Shown: positions 53,657 through 61,916 of the stretch, one piece after another
How the letters are laid out: each line of letters begins with the position of its first letter
How positions within the stretch are numbered: position 1 is the stretch's first letter
NCBI RefSeq assembly: GCF_046536515.1
Contig: NZ_JAWDMQ010000001.1
Coordinates: forward strand, 36,047 to 100,046
Reading direction: 5' to 3'
From: Caldisphaera sp046536515
GTDB lineage: Archaea; Thermoproteota; Thermoprotei_A; Sulfolobales; Acidilobaceae
Length of the DNA stretch: 64,000 bases
The notes under the pieces: model-generated
Seen by the model: only the letters and a program-made list of their open reading frames with translations
Told to the model about the DNA's origin: nothing
Databases searched by the model: none
Made by a program: the position numbers and the translations under genes

Positions 53657-54640
53657 ATGTCAGAAGAAAATATGAAAAATGCTCAAGATAAGGCCAGACC
53701 TAAAGATATAACAGATTTACCTGGTGTAGGCCCAAATACTGCACAAAAATTAATAGAAGCTGGTTATACAAGTATAGAGGCATTGGCAGTTGCTACCCCA
53801 CAGGAAATAGCTCAAGTAACTGGAATACCCTTGCCATCAGCTCAAAAAATAGTTAGTGCAGCTAGGGAAACCTTGGATATAAAATTCAGGACTGCGTTGG
53901 AATTAAAAAAAGAAAGATTAAATGTACATAAAATAACAACAGGGAGTAAGAGCTTAGATGATTTATTAGGTGGAGGAATAGAGACTAGAGATATGACAGA
54001 GTTTTTTGGAGAATACGGCACTGGTAAAACTCAGATATGCCATTCTATTGCTGTAAACGTACAATTACCTGAAGAAAAAGGTGGTTTAAGCACTAAAGCA
54101 GTATATATAGATACTGAAGGAACATTTAGATGGGAAAGAATTGAGCAAATAGCAAGAGGTCTAAACCTAGATCCCGATAAGGTTATGGAAAACATATACT
54201 GGATAAGAGCAGTTAATTCACATCATCAAATGGCTATTGTCGACCAATTATATGATATGCTTTCTAAAGATAGTATAAAGCTAGTTATAGTTGATTCTTT
54301 AACAAGTCACTTTAGAGCTGAGTTTCCTGGAAGAGAAAACCTAGCTATGAGACAGCAACTTTTAAATAAACATTTGCATCAATTGATAAGGTTAGCAGAG
54401 ATCTATGATATAGCTGTTGTGGTAACTAATCAAGTAATGGCTAGACCTGATGTTTTCTATGGAGATCCTACTTCTGCTGTAGGAGGAAATATAGTTGGAC
54501 ATGCACCAGGAGTTAGGGTTCAATTAAAGAGAAGCAGAGGAAATAAGAGAATAGCTAGAATAGTAGATGCACCTCATTTACCTGAGGGAGAAACTGTTTT
54601 CGCCATTACAGAATATGGGGTAAGGGATGCTGAAGAATAA
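53657..54640 (+). CDS. radA: DNA recombinase RadA
   Basis: A 327-residue Rad51/RecA-family recombinase. Residues 17-80 are the helix-hairpin-helix domain (ITDLPGVGPNTAQKLIEAGY, ITGIPLPSAQKIV), followed by the polymerisation motif FRTALEL. Walker A is GEYGTGKTQ near 117-125, YIDTEGTFRWERI holds the catalytic Glu, and KLVIVDSLTSHFR is Walker B. Length matches archaeal RadA exactly. GGAGG lies eight bases upstream of the ATG. It forms nucleoprotein filaments for strand exchange. Confidence 0.97.
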   Translation: MSEENMKNAQDKARPKDITDLPGVGPNTAQKLIEAGYTSIEALAVATPQEIAQVTGIPLPSAQKIVSAARETLDIKFRTALELKKERLNVHKITTGSKSLDDLLGGGIETRDMTEFFGEYGTGKTQICHSIAVNVQLPEEKGGLSTKAVYIDTEGTFRWERIEQIARGLNLDPDKVMENIYWIRAVNSHHQMAIVDQLYDMLSKDSIKLVIVDSLTSHFRAEFPGRENLAMRQQLLNKHLHQLIRLAEIYDIAVVVTNQVMARPDVFYGDPTSAVGGNIVGHAPGVRVQLKRSRGNKRIARIVDAPHLPEGETVFAITEYGVRDAEE

Positions 54641-54689
54641 ATAAACAAAATATTAAGATCCTTTTTAACATATTATATCAGGGGAGAAA

Positions 54690-55349
54690 TTGGAAATAAT
54701 TAAAATGTTACCATATTTCTTGGTTGCATTAAATTTTGCAGTATTTATCCCTGCTTCAATTTTAGACATAAAATATAGAGAAGTACCATTATGGGTTTGG
54801 TATATTGGATCAAAGACAGGAATTGTTTTATCTATTATAGCATTTTCATTTTACTATCCGATAAAAATTCTGTTAGTTTATTATACAATAAGTATTTTAA
54901 GCGTCTTAGGATTGCTTATAGCATATTTAATTGGCCACATGGGAGCTGGAGATCTATGGGGATCCATTTTTTTGGCTCTTTCTTTGCCTATTAATCCCTT
55001 TGGAGGCTTTTTGCCACCAATATTATTAACCTTACTTATAGCTTCTGTTCTCGAGCTTTTAACAAGAACTATTTTAACGGTTAGGGATTGCAAAAACATG
55101 AAATTAAACAAAAGATGCTTTAGCGCCGCCCCAATAAGAGCGAAAGATCTTTTAAATAATAAAAAGTACAGATGGTATTTTGCTCAAAACTCTACAAAAA
55201 ATATTTCTGTTGATGAACCTCATGAAACAATAGTAGAAGAAAGTAATGGTAATCTGAATGAGATTGTCTGGGCCCAACCGGGACTTCCTTATATATTATT
55301 TATATTAATAAGTCTCCCTATATCACTAATTGTTAGTACGATAATCTAG
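54690..55349 (+). CDS. type IV prepilin-like peptidase (A24 family, PibD/FlaK-like)
   Basis: A 219-residue membrane aspartic peptidase. The two catalytic Asp residues are in SILDIKYREVP (near residue 26) and in the GxGD motif GHMGAGDLWGSI (near residue 90). About six membrane helices are visible; a cytoplasmic part (residues 130-185) separates the last helix. Such enzymes remove signal peptides from archaellin, pilin and sugar-binding proteins. The TTG start follows GGGGAGAAA. It runs into the HIT gene with coupled translation. Confidence 0.87.
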   Translation: MEIIKMLPYFLVALNFAVFIPASILDIKYREVPLWVWYIGSKTGIVLSIIAFSFYYPIKILLVYYTISILSVLGLLIAYLIGHMGAGDLWGSIFLALSLPINPFGGFLPPILLTLLIASVLELLTRTILTVRDCKNMKLNKRCFSAAPIRAKDLLNNKKYRWYFAQNSTKNISVDEPHETIVEESNGNLNEIVWAQPGLPYILFILISLPISLIVSTII

Positions 55350-55358
55350 GTGAGATAT

Positions 55359-55904
55359 ATGGAATGGCCAGAACAATGGTATAGAAATCTATGGGCTCCT
55401 TGGAGAATGAGCTACATTAAAGATTTCAGTAATAAAAAAGAAGAGGAAAAAGAAACTAATCAAAAATGTATTTTTTGCGAAGCTCAAAAAAATGATATAA
55501 GAGAAGCGTTAGTATTATTCAAAGCAAAGTATTCATTTATAATTCTAAATAAATACCCATATAATTCAGGCCACTTGATGATTGCCCCATATAAACATGT
55601 ATCAAATCTTACAGAGCTTAATGATAATGAACTATTAGAAATAAGTAAATTGATAAAAGCTTCTATAATTGCATTAACAAAAGCATATAAACCAGAAGGA
55701 TTTAACGTAGGTGTAAATATAGGGGAAGCAGCTGGAGCAGGAGTCCCAGGACATGTACATATACATATAGTTCCAAGGTGGAAAGGAGATTCAAATTACA
55801 TAACAATTATTGGAGGAGTCAAAGTCGTTCCTCAATCTTTAGATGACACATATAATTTGCTAAAACCTATTATTGAAGAGGTTGTAAAAGAAATTGAGCT
55901 ATAA
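55359..55904 (+). CDS. HIT-family hydrolase, FHIT-like
   Basis: About 181 residues. MEWPEQWYRNLWAPWRMSYI is the FHIT-like N-terminus, CIFCEAQ a zinc-site pair, SFIILNKYPYNSGHLMIAP the nucleotide-binding core, and GVPGHVHIHIVPRWKGD the full histidine triad, with EAAGAGVPGH as Gly-rich loop. It should cleave dinucleoside polyphosphates or AMP esters. ATG 55359 with GGTGA five bases upstream is better than GTG 55350. It differs from the other HIT protein here (16717), which lacks the third His. It overlaps the DHH gene by 11 bases. Confidence 0.9.
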   Translation: MEWPEQWYRNLWAPWRMSYIKDFSNKKEEEKETNQKCIFCEAQKNDIREALVLFKAKYSFIILNKYPYNSGHLMIAPYKHVSNLTELNDNELLEISKLIKASIIALTKAYKPEGFNVGVNIGEAAGAGVPGHVHIHIVPRWKGDSNYITIIGGVKVVPQSLDDTYNLLKPIIEEVVKEIEL

Positions 55905-56919
55905 AACCAATAGAATTTATATAATAACTCACAATGATTTAGATGGAATGGGAGGAGCAGCATCTGTTTTAAGAGTTTTGGAAAGAAAACTTAATGATTC
56001 TACAGTGATATTTGCAGAACCATATAACGTGGAAGTTGCTATTGAAGGTATAATTGATTCTTTACAAAAAGATGATTATCTTTTTTTAATAGATATTGGA
56101 TCTAATAAGAACAACATTAATGAGGTATACAAATACTTTAAAGAAATAAGAAAAAAAGGGATAAATATATATTGGTTCGATCATCATGTATGGGATGAAA
56201 AAGACATAGAACTTATAAAATCAACAGGAGCAACTGTTATAATAGACAGAAATACTTGCGGAGCAGGTGTTGCTGCTAGATATTCACAGAAATTATTCAA
56301 TAAAGGTAATGATGAATTTTTAGAAAGACTTGAAAAAGCGATATGCGCTTCTGATATATGGAAATGGGATGATGAATTAGGACCTAAGCTATTTAGAGCT
56401 AGTTATGCAAACAATGGGTTAAAAGGATTAGAATGGAAGTTTAAAGTTATTGATAAATTTATTAATGGAATATTATGGGATGATGAAATGCAAGCTCATT
56501 TAAATGACTACATAATAAAGGAGTTAAATGGATTTGATGAAATACTATCAACGATTCAAACGTATGGAAATTCATGCAAAATATCTGGGGTTTTTAAAAG
56601 TGTAGAAATACCATCAGACAGCATTGTAGGGGCTATGATGCTGTCAAGGTCTAAGAGTGACATAGCAGTAATAATAAAGAGAAAAAGTTTTAATTTAATT
56701 AGTCTATCCTTAAGGAGTAGAGAAAAAGCTGACGTACAAATCATAGCAAGAAATTTAGGTGGCGGAGGGCATCCTAGAGCTTCTGGAGCGTCATTAAAAT
56801 TACCTCTTTACATATCTTTCATTTCTCTGATTAACAAATCATTTTTAATAAAATATGTTATTAAAAATATTTATTCAATAGCATTAAAATCTAGTTCATG
56901 CTATACAAAATCTCAATAA
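55894..56919 (+). CDS. DHH-family phosphoesterase
   Basis: A 341-residue protein. ITHNDLDGMGGAASVLRVL is motif I, LFLIDIGSN motif II, and YWFDHHVWDE the DHH motif III. The C-terminal DHHA1 part ends GGGGHPRASGASL, the substrate-binding Gly-rich loop. Relatives include RecJ-like nucleases and nanoRNA or cyclic dinucleotide hydrolases; the compact size points to a small oligonucleotide hydrolase rather than full RecJ. The TTG start overlaps the HIT gene. The last 40 residues are hydrophobic or Ser-rich and look unlike the rest. Confidence 0.87.
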   Translation: MSYKTNRIYIITHNDLDGMGGAASVLRVLERKLNDSTVIFAEPYNVEVAIEGIIDSLQKDDYLFLIDIGSNKNNINEVYKYFKEIRKKGINIYWFDHHVWDEKDIELIKSTGATVIIDRNTCGAGVAARYSQKLFNKGNDEFLERLEKAICASDIWKWDDELGPKLFRASYANNGLKGLEWKFKVIDKFINGILWDDEMQAHLNDYIIKELNGFDEILSTIQTYGNSCKISGVFKSVEIPSDSIVGAMMLSRSKSDIAVIIKRKSFNLISLSLRSREKADVQIIARNLGGGGHPRASGASLKLPLYISFISLINKSFLIKYVIKNIYSIALKSSSCYTKSQ

Positions 56920-57056
56920 AAATAAACTTGCATTATATTTTAGATTAAATTTAGTTAAATATTATAAAATAAAATTTATCATGTATTATGAAACAACCAG
57001 TCAAACAAATAAATTTCTAGGATCTTATATAAAATTTGCTAGATAAAGTCTTTCTT

Positions 57057-57440
57057 TTATTCATTCTTTTCTCCTTCACTTTCTTTCTTTTCTTCTTTTT
57101 CTTCTTCAACTTGCTTCTCTTTTATTTCTTCAGGAGCTTTTTCAGTAATTTCTTCTTTCTTCTCTTTTTCTTGTTTTTCCTCTTCTTTCTTCTCTTTCTT
57201 TTGCTTCTTTGATTTTTCAGCTTTTGGTTTTTGTTTTTCTAAATCAATGACATTTTTACAATTCAATTTTGTTAATATTTCATCAACCCTATCTTTATCA
57301 ACAACATATGTATATAGATATTTTTTAGTTCTGACTTTTATTTTTGCTTTTCCATCCTTTTTACTTCTTTTTATTCTACATTCTATTCCTTTTTGGGCTA
57401 TTTTTTCCAATTCTTCCAAGCTTTGCACCTGAATTGGCAC
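57057..57440 (-). CDS. ribosomal protein eL38 with long Lys/Glu tail
   Basis: About 127 residues. The first 70 are eL38: MPIQVQSLEELEKIAQKGI, then ECRIKRSKKDGKAKIKVRTK and YLYTYVVDKDRVDEILTKL, as in archaeal L38e. From about residue 72 to the end is a tail almost wholly of Lys, Glu and a few Gln, Pro and Ser. The GTG at 57440 has GGGTG upstream; the longest frame's GTG at 57449 is part of that site. The coding DNA of the tail is almost pure pyrimidine on the + strand (57060-57230). The domain assignment rests on pattern. Confidence 0.8.
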   Translation of the reverse strand: MPIQVQSLEELEKIAQKGIECRIKRSKKDGKAKIKVRTKKYLYTYVVDKDRVDEILTKLNCKNVIDLEKQKPKAEKSKKQKKEKKEEEKQEKEKKEEITEKAPEEIKEKQVEEEKEEKKESEGEKNE

Positions 57441-57482
57441 ATTTAGCACCCAAGCATATTATATGGAAACAAATTTTAAAAA

Positions 57483-59144
57483 TTATCTTTTTATGGCTTC
57501 TAAAGCCTCTTCTTTTAATCCCATTCTCTTGCTATTAAATATTCTTGGATCCATAATTTCCGGTTCTTTTCTTATTATAGGCTTAAATTCCATTTTTGCC
57601 AATATATCCTTTTCTAGATCTACGCCGGGAGCAATTTCTTTCAATTCTATTCCATCCTCTACTTTTTGAAAGACAGCCCTTTCTGTAACAAATAATGCAC
57701 TCTTATTTGACTTTGATAGTATTTTACCCGAGCAACCTATTTTGTATACTTGATTTACGAACTTAATTATTTCACCATCTTTTAATATTGATATTTTTCC
57801 ATTGTTAACTTCGATTTTCCTATCACCTGCTGTAAATTCGCCTGCAAAAAATATTTGAGGTGATCCTACTGCAATAGCAGGAAATCCTCCTGGTCCTGGA
57901 ATTCTTGTAGGCATTATAAAAGAATTGACATTTCCATATCTATCTACTTGCATAAATCCAAGGCTTGCAGCATCAATTATTCCTCCTTCATACATAGTAA
58001 ATTGATCTGGAACAGAAACTATTGCAAATGGCCCTATCGATGCCCCAAAATCTGCTCCATAAAGAGGCTTACCTCCCCAGGTTCCAGATTCAACAGTTAA
58101 AACTATTAAATCTTGCACTTCTTCTTCCACTGCAGCATCTGCAACTGTTGCAGGTATACCTACACCCAAATTAACTATTATTTGCCTTCCATTTTTCTTG
58201 AGTAGATTTAGAAGCTCAAGCAAAACCCTTCTGGCTATTATCTTTCTGTGGTTTAATTCTGCTTGTGATAAATGCTCTCTAGATAAAGGTGGAATTATCT
58301 TTCCTGAAACCATTGGATTATAATCGAAGCTAGAGCTTTGCCAATGGTAATCCCTAGGAGAAACAACAACATAATCTATTAAAGGCCCTGGAACTTCAAC
58401 ATCTTTAGGATTTAAAGATCCATAACGAGCTATTCTTAAAACCTGGACAATATTAATTCCCTTATTGGGCATTGCCTTAATAGTTTGAGCTATATTTAAT
58501 ACAGTCCCATATGCAGCCTCATCTTCTAATGATAGATTACCCATTTCATCAGCTGTCGTTCCTCTTAGCAACCCAAACTGAGGCTTTGGGGCAGTATATA
58601 ATAAATATTCTTGGCTGTCTATTTTAATTAAATGAACCTTAACCCTTCTCATCTTAATTGCTTTTTCATTAAGTGCGGTTCCATCTAATCTTGGATCAGC
58701 AGTTGTATATAAACCAACTTTTGTCAAAACACCTGGCCTACCGCTGCCAACTTCCCTGAACCAATATGCCATAATCCCTATGCTCCACGCATATGCATCA
58801 AACCACTCTTCTCTAACCATTTTCTGCAAGCTTTCGCTCCATCCATAAAATGGAAATAAAGTGCCATCAATAAAGTCCTCATCTTTTCTTTCATAAATAA
58901 GTTTTGCTATTCTATCTAATCCCCTTCCAGGTGCACCTGGAAAAGTATCGCTAATAATAAATAGCTTCTTTGGATGACCTGTTTTTAAATATAATTTGTA
59001 AAGCCTTTCTATTAGATACTCTGGCGCTGTAATCATATTAAACCCTGATATAGCAATAACAGAGTAATCAGGTATCATAGAAAGTATCGTTTCCGGATCT
59101 TTTACTATCTTTCTATTTGCAATTTCTTCTATAATATCGGGCAA
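57483..59144 (-). CDS. fused acyl CoA:acetate/3-ketoacid CoA transferase
   Basis: A 553-residue class I CoA transferase with alpha and beta halves joined, like YdiF and propionate CoA-transferase. Alpha-half features include SVIAISGFNMITAPEYLIERL and the middle SLEDEAAYGTVLNIA. The beta half starts RKIIARRVLLELL, then VNLGVGIPATVADAA and the catalytic-Glu loop LTVESGTWGGKPLYG, then FTMYEGGIIDAASLGFMQVDRYGNVN. It probably swaps CoA between short acyl chains and acetate. The TTG start follows GGGGTGA. The two-subunit enzyme at 15.1 kb is of another subgroup. Confidence 0.9.
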   Translation of the reverse strand: MPDIIEEIANRKIVKDPETILSMIPDYSVIAISGFNMITAPEYLIERLYKLYLKTGHPKKLFIISDTFPGAPGRGLDRIAKLIYERKDEDFIDGTLFPFYGWSESLQKMVREEWFDAYAWSIGIMAYWFREVGSGRPGVLTKVGLYTTADPRLDGTALNEKAIKMRRVKVHLIKIDSQEYLLYTAPKPQFGLLRGTTADEMGNLSLEDEAAYGTVLNIAQTIKAMPNKGINIVQVLRIARYGSLNPKDVEVPGPLIDYVVVSPRDYHWQSSSFDYNPMVSGKIIPPLSREHLSQAELNHRKIIARRVLLELLNLLKKNGRQIIVNLGVGIPATVADAAVEEEVQDLIVLTVESGTWGGKPLYGADFGASIGPFAIVSVPDQFTMYEGGIIDAASLGFMQVDRYGNVNSFIMPTRIPGPGGFPAIAVGSPQIFFAGEFTAGDRKIEVNNGKISILKDGEIIKFVNQVYKIGCSGKILSKSNKSALFVTERAVFQKVEDGIELKEIAPGVDLEKDILAKMEFKPIIRKEPEIMDPRIFNSKRMGLKEEALEAIKR

Positions 59145-59242
59145 ATTTATTCACCCCAAGTTTAATAGGTTTAGTAATCTTATTAAACTTTAAGAGTAGA
59201 AAATTTAAATTAGATATAACTATAATAAAAAAGGGTTCAAAA

Positions 59243-59950
59243 ATGATAAAATATGTTGCAACAGATGTTGATGGAACTTTAACAATAAGAAGAGGCGATG
59301 TAAGAATTAGTATTGAGGCAATAAATGGAATAAGGTTACTCGAATCCAATGGCATTAAAGTTTCTTTAATTTCAGGAAATTCTTTACCTGTTACATTAGG
59401 CTTAAGAGGATACATAGGTGCATCGGGACCTGCTATTGCTGAAAATGGCTGTATAATTTATTTTCATGGTTATAAACATGTGTGCGACAGCAAGCCTCCT
59501 GACGAATTAAAAGAGATAGCTCTCAAAATGGGTCTTGTTGAGAGCTGGCAAAATAAATTTAGATTTCATGACTTAGCTTTTTTCATACCTAAAAATATAG
59601 ATAAAAACAAAACGAAAGAATACATAAATGAAATGGAGAAAATATCTAATAAATATGGCTTTAAGGTTTTATGGAGTGGATACGCATTACATATCTTGCC
59701 TACAAACGGGAGCAAAGGGCAAGGAGTAAAAATTGCAAGCGAATTGCTAGGCTATAAACAAGAAGAAGTGGCAACAATAGGAGATGGAGAAAATGATATT
59801 GATATGCTAAAATTCGGAAGCTTTTCTGCTTGTCCCCAAGATGCGTCAGAAGAGGTTAAAGGCATAGTAAAATATATTGCATCAAAACCGGGGGGAGAAG
59901 GTTTTTTAGAAATCGCAAAATATATTATAAGCATGCAAAAATCAGATTAA
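59243..59950 (+). CDS. HAD phosphatase, archaeal phosphoglycolate phosphatase type
   Basis: A 235-residue HAD protein with a C2B-type cap. YVATDVDGTLT holds both catalytic Asp residues, VSLISGNS motif II, and KGQGVKIASELL with TIGDGENDIDMLKFG motifs III and IV. Length and cap match the archaeal phosphoglycolate phosphatase / sucrose-phosphatase-like family. PIAENGCIIY is the typical ENG turn. A C/D RNA candidate on the opposite strand overlaps its last nine bases. Confidence 0.87.
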   Translation: MIKYVATDVDGTLTIRRGDVRISIEAINGIRLLESNGIKVSLISGNSLPVTLGLRGYIGASGPAIAENGCIIYFHGYKHVCDSKPPDELKEIALKMGLVESWQNKFRFHDLAFFIPKNIDKNKTKEYINEMEKISNKYGFKVLWSGYALHILPTNGSKGQGVKIASELLGYKQEEVATIGDGENDIDMLKFGSFSACPQDASEEVKGIVKYIASKPGGEGFLEIAKYIISMQKSD

Positions 59951-59995
59951 TTTATCATCACTGCCTTAAGGCTCTGTACTCGGCAAATTCCTCAT
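59942..59995 (-). ncRNA. candidate C/D box guide RNA
   Basis: On the minus strand: box C ATGAGGA (59995-59989), 12-base guide ATTTGCCGAGTA, D' CAGA (59976-59973), the palindromic spacer GCCTTAAGGC plus A, C' GTGATGA (59961-59955), nine bases, then D CTGA (59945-59942). Total length 54, right for archaea. The first guide is the complement of TACTCGGCAAAT, which resembles, from memory, a conserved stretch of archaeal 23S rRNA (CTCGGCAAATT). C and D' each deviate at one base, and the D'-C' spacer is longer than usual. A TATA-like TTTATATT lies upstream (about 60013-60020). Confidence 0.42.
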
Positions 59996-60139
59996 CTAAG
60001 TTATATGTTTAATATAAAGTTATTAAGATTTTATGTTATTATTTAAATATTTGATAATTTTACCTTTTGATTATGTACAAGAATATATTAAACGCATTTA
60101 AAGCTAATCTTAAATTTAAAGTTAACTTGGTAAGAGAGA

Positions 60140-60390
60140 ATGGAAAATTATAATGATATAATAAAAATAAATGGTGGAGTTTATTGGATAGGAGTAAATG
60201 ATTTAAAGAAAAAAATGTTTGAAAACATGTGGCCCATACCTGAAGGGATTTCATATAATGCTTATTTAATAGAAGCAGGAAATGATTTTGTTGTAGTTGA
60301 TGGGGTAGAAGAATATTTTACAGATATTTATTTGGAAAAAATAAAAAAGATAGCCAAAGATTTTAATAAAATTAAATATATAATAGTTAC
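60140..60390 (+). pseudogene. flavodiiron protein gene, 5' remnant
   Basis: About 84 codons of an A-type flavoprotein (flavodiiron oxygen/NO reductase): start MENYNDIIKINGGVYWIGVN, later MWPIPEGISYNAYLIEAGN and KIKYIIVT. The next residues should be the H-x-E-x-D-H iron ligands, but TnpB-element sequence begins at 60391 instead. The open frame runs 14 codons into the element (to 60436) and stops. The matching 3' end lies on the other side of the element. The gene is broken and must have lost the diiron site. Confidence 0.8.
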
Positions 60391-60560
60391 TGACCTCCTC
60401 CCCGCCCTTCAGGGTGGGAATTCCCTGAGGTCTTAAGGGTTACACCCCTTTTACGGGTGCTACTCTGTTATGTTCTACAATAAAAGATAGGGGTTTCTTT
60501 ATTGTTGATAAGATTTTACCTGTTGCTTTCTTTAATATATTTAAAGCCCCATTTAAATCA
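60391..60560 (-). ncRNA. candidate right-end (omega/reRNA) of TnpB element
   Basis: TnpB proteins use an RNA from the 3' end of their gene and the right end of the element; the guide is the flanking DNA beyond. Here the RNA would cover the last part of the tnpB gene and the two nested stems at 60392-60432, and its guide would begin GTAACTATTATATATTTAAT (60390 downward). The upstream limit is a guess. In copy 2 the inner stem changes to GCCCT/AGGGC, still paired, so the structure looks conserved. Confidence 0.45.
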
Positions 60561-61819
60561 GAATGAAGTTTATGTCTTAATGGACAACTAATGACTCCTC
60601 TAGGATTTCTTTTAACTTCTAAGTTATGATAAGCACAATACTTTGAGGTATTATACTCAACGACCTCAAACACTTTTATATCGTATTCTTGTGCTTTAAG
60701 TTCTATTGCATTAATTAATTTTCGGTAAGACCACATGTTTACTGTAAATTTGTTTCCCTTTTCCTGAGCAATATTATAAGGATAGCCCAAGTAGATGGTT
60801 GAAACGTTTTGTTCATGTAACTTCTTCATTAGGTGAGACGCAAAGTTTCTATATAAGTGAAGAAGCCTTCTCATTAATTTCTTAAAAAGCCTTCTCTTCT
60901 CTTTTAATAATTCCTCATATGCTTCATATTCACCAATGTTTTTTGTATTATCTGCTAAGGATTGTACTTGTGATATCTTCTTCTCTAAATAAAAGTAGTC
61001 CTCCTTAGTCCTAACACCTTTGTAAAGAAACCAAGTTCCATCATTAACTATCACACTTGCTAAATTATTTATGCCTAAGTCTATTGAAGCTACTTTATTA
61101 CCTTTAGGTGATTCAACTTGTATTTTCTTCCTTTCACCATAAATAATATACTTGCTCTCCTTTCCCTTTTTAGTTTTCTCAACACCTACTTCAACAGGTA
61201 TTGAGGCATACCATGCATTTTCAGTTTCATCATAGTATATCTCCAGCCTACCTTGTTTTCCATACCACCTTAACCTACCAGCAAAATTGATTTCCATTTT
61301 GAAATCTTTTAGAATAATTTTATGATTAACTTCATCTATTTCATATCTATCTTGTCTAATAACAAGTAAAAGCTTTCTCTTCTTAGTATCTTTTTTAGTA
61401 TCTTTATCAATCCAATATCCTGGTGGTTTTGTATGTTTAATACGATTTTGTAGTTTTCCTTTTTTCTTTATTAAAGAAAAGAAAGATGACCATGCCTCGT
61501 TGTTTTTGTGCATAACTGCTTGAGCGTTAACTTTTAGCTCTTCCTTATACTTTTTGTAGTATTTATCCCATGTTATATTGAAGTCCACTTTCTTTTCGTG
61601 AAAAAACTGTTGTCTCCTCTCATAGTTCAACTCATTGAAGAGCTTTGATGAGATATTAGATAGCCTTCTGAGCTTCCTTTCCTGAAAACCATTTGGAAGT
61701 AGGCGTACTACGTTTGTTCTCTTATTCGTATACTTAACTTCGTAGATGCCTTCATCTGGTATTGCGGGAGAAATCGGCTCCCGCTCCTCATGCTTTAAGA
61801 GTTGACCAGACAAAGGCAT
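60440..61819 (-). CDS. tnpB: TnpB-like RNA-guided nuclease family protein, variant active site
   Basis: A 459-residue OrfB/TnpB. After a helical N-terminus (LRRLSNISSKLFNELNYERRQ) and a beta region (YWIDKDTKK, KIILKDFKME), the RuvC core starts with VASIDLGINNLASV, holding the first Asp. The strand that usually carries the catalytic Glu (viviEDL) reads TIYLGYPYNIAQ, with Gly in its place. The zinc finger is CAYH...CPLRH instead of four Cys, and the last RuvC part SDLNGALNILKK keeps its Asp. A Glu in VFEVVEYNTSKYC, where other TnpBs usually have Pro, might replace the lost one. The partial second copy has the same finger and the same Glu, so these are family traits, not decay. Confidence 0.88.
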   Translation of the reverse strand: MPLSGQLLKHEEREPISPAIPDEGIYEVKYTNKRTNVVRLLPNGFQERKLRRLSNISSKLFNELNYERRQQFFHEKKVDFNITWDKYYKKYKEELKVNAQAVMHKNNEAWSSFFSLIKKKGKLQNRIKHTKPPGYWIDKDTKKDTKKRKLLLVIRQDRYEIDEVNHKIILKDFKMEINFAGRLRWYGKQGRLEIYYDETENAWYASIPVEVGVEKTKKGKESKYIIYGERKKIQVESPKGNKVASIDLGINNLASVIVNDGTWFLYKGVRTKEDYFYLEKKISQVQSLADNTKNIGEYEAYEELLKEKRRLFKKLMRRLLHLYRNFASHLMKKLHEQNVSTIYLGYPYNIAQEKGNKFTVNMWSYRKLINAIELKAQEYDIKVFEVVEYNTSKYCAYHNLEVKRNPRGVISCPLRHKLHSDLNGALNILKKATGKILSTIKKPLSFIVEHNRVAPVKGV

Positions 61820-61916
61820 TTAAAGGCATCTCAAATAGAAATAGTATTTTTGATTTAAAAAATTTTACCCCGCCCCTAGAAGGGGCAAGGTTTGTCGTTC
61901 TCTTTATCAAGTTAAA

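Larger units (their letters stand above)
60391..61905 (-). mobile_element. TnpB-only IS605-family (IS1341-type) element, copy 1
   Basis: The element starts at TGACCTCCTCCCCGCCCT (60391), a sequence shared exactly with a second copy at 63722. The right end folds: GACCTC/GAGGTC outside (60392-60432) and a CCCGCCCT/AGGGTGGG stem inside. The left end has a perfect hairpin GCCCCT-AGA-AGGGGC (61872-61886). No TnpA transposase is present. The outer left boundary is not exact; it lies between 61887 and about 61905, before the flavodiiron 3' remnant resumes. Confidence 0.85.

Noticed and set aside
60391..60436. Extension of the flavodiiron reading frame (LLPALQGGNSLRS)
   Set aside because: These codons lie in the right end of the mobile element and only continue by chance to a stop.
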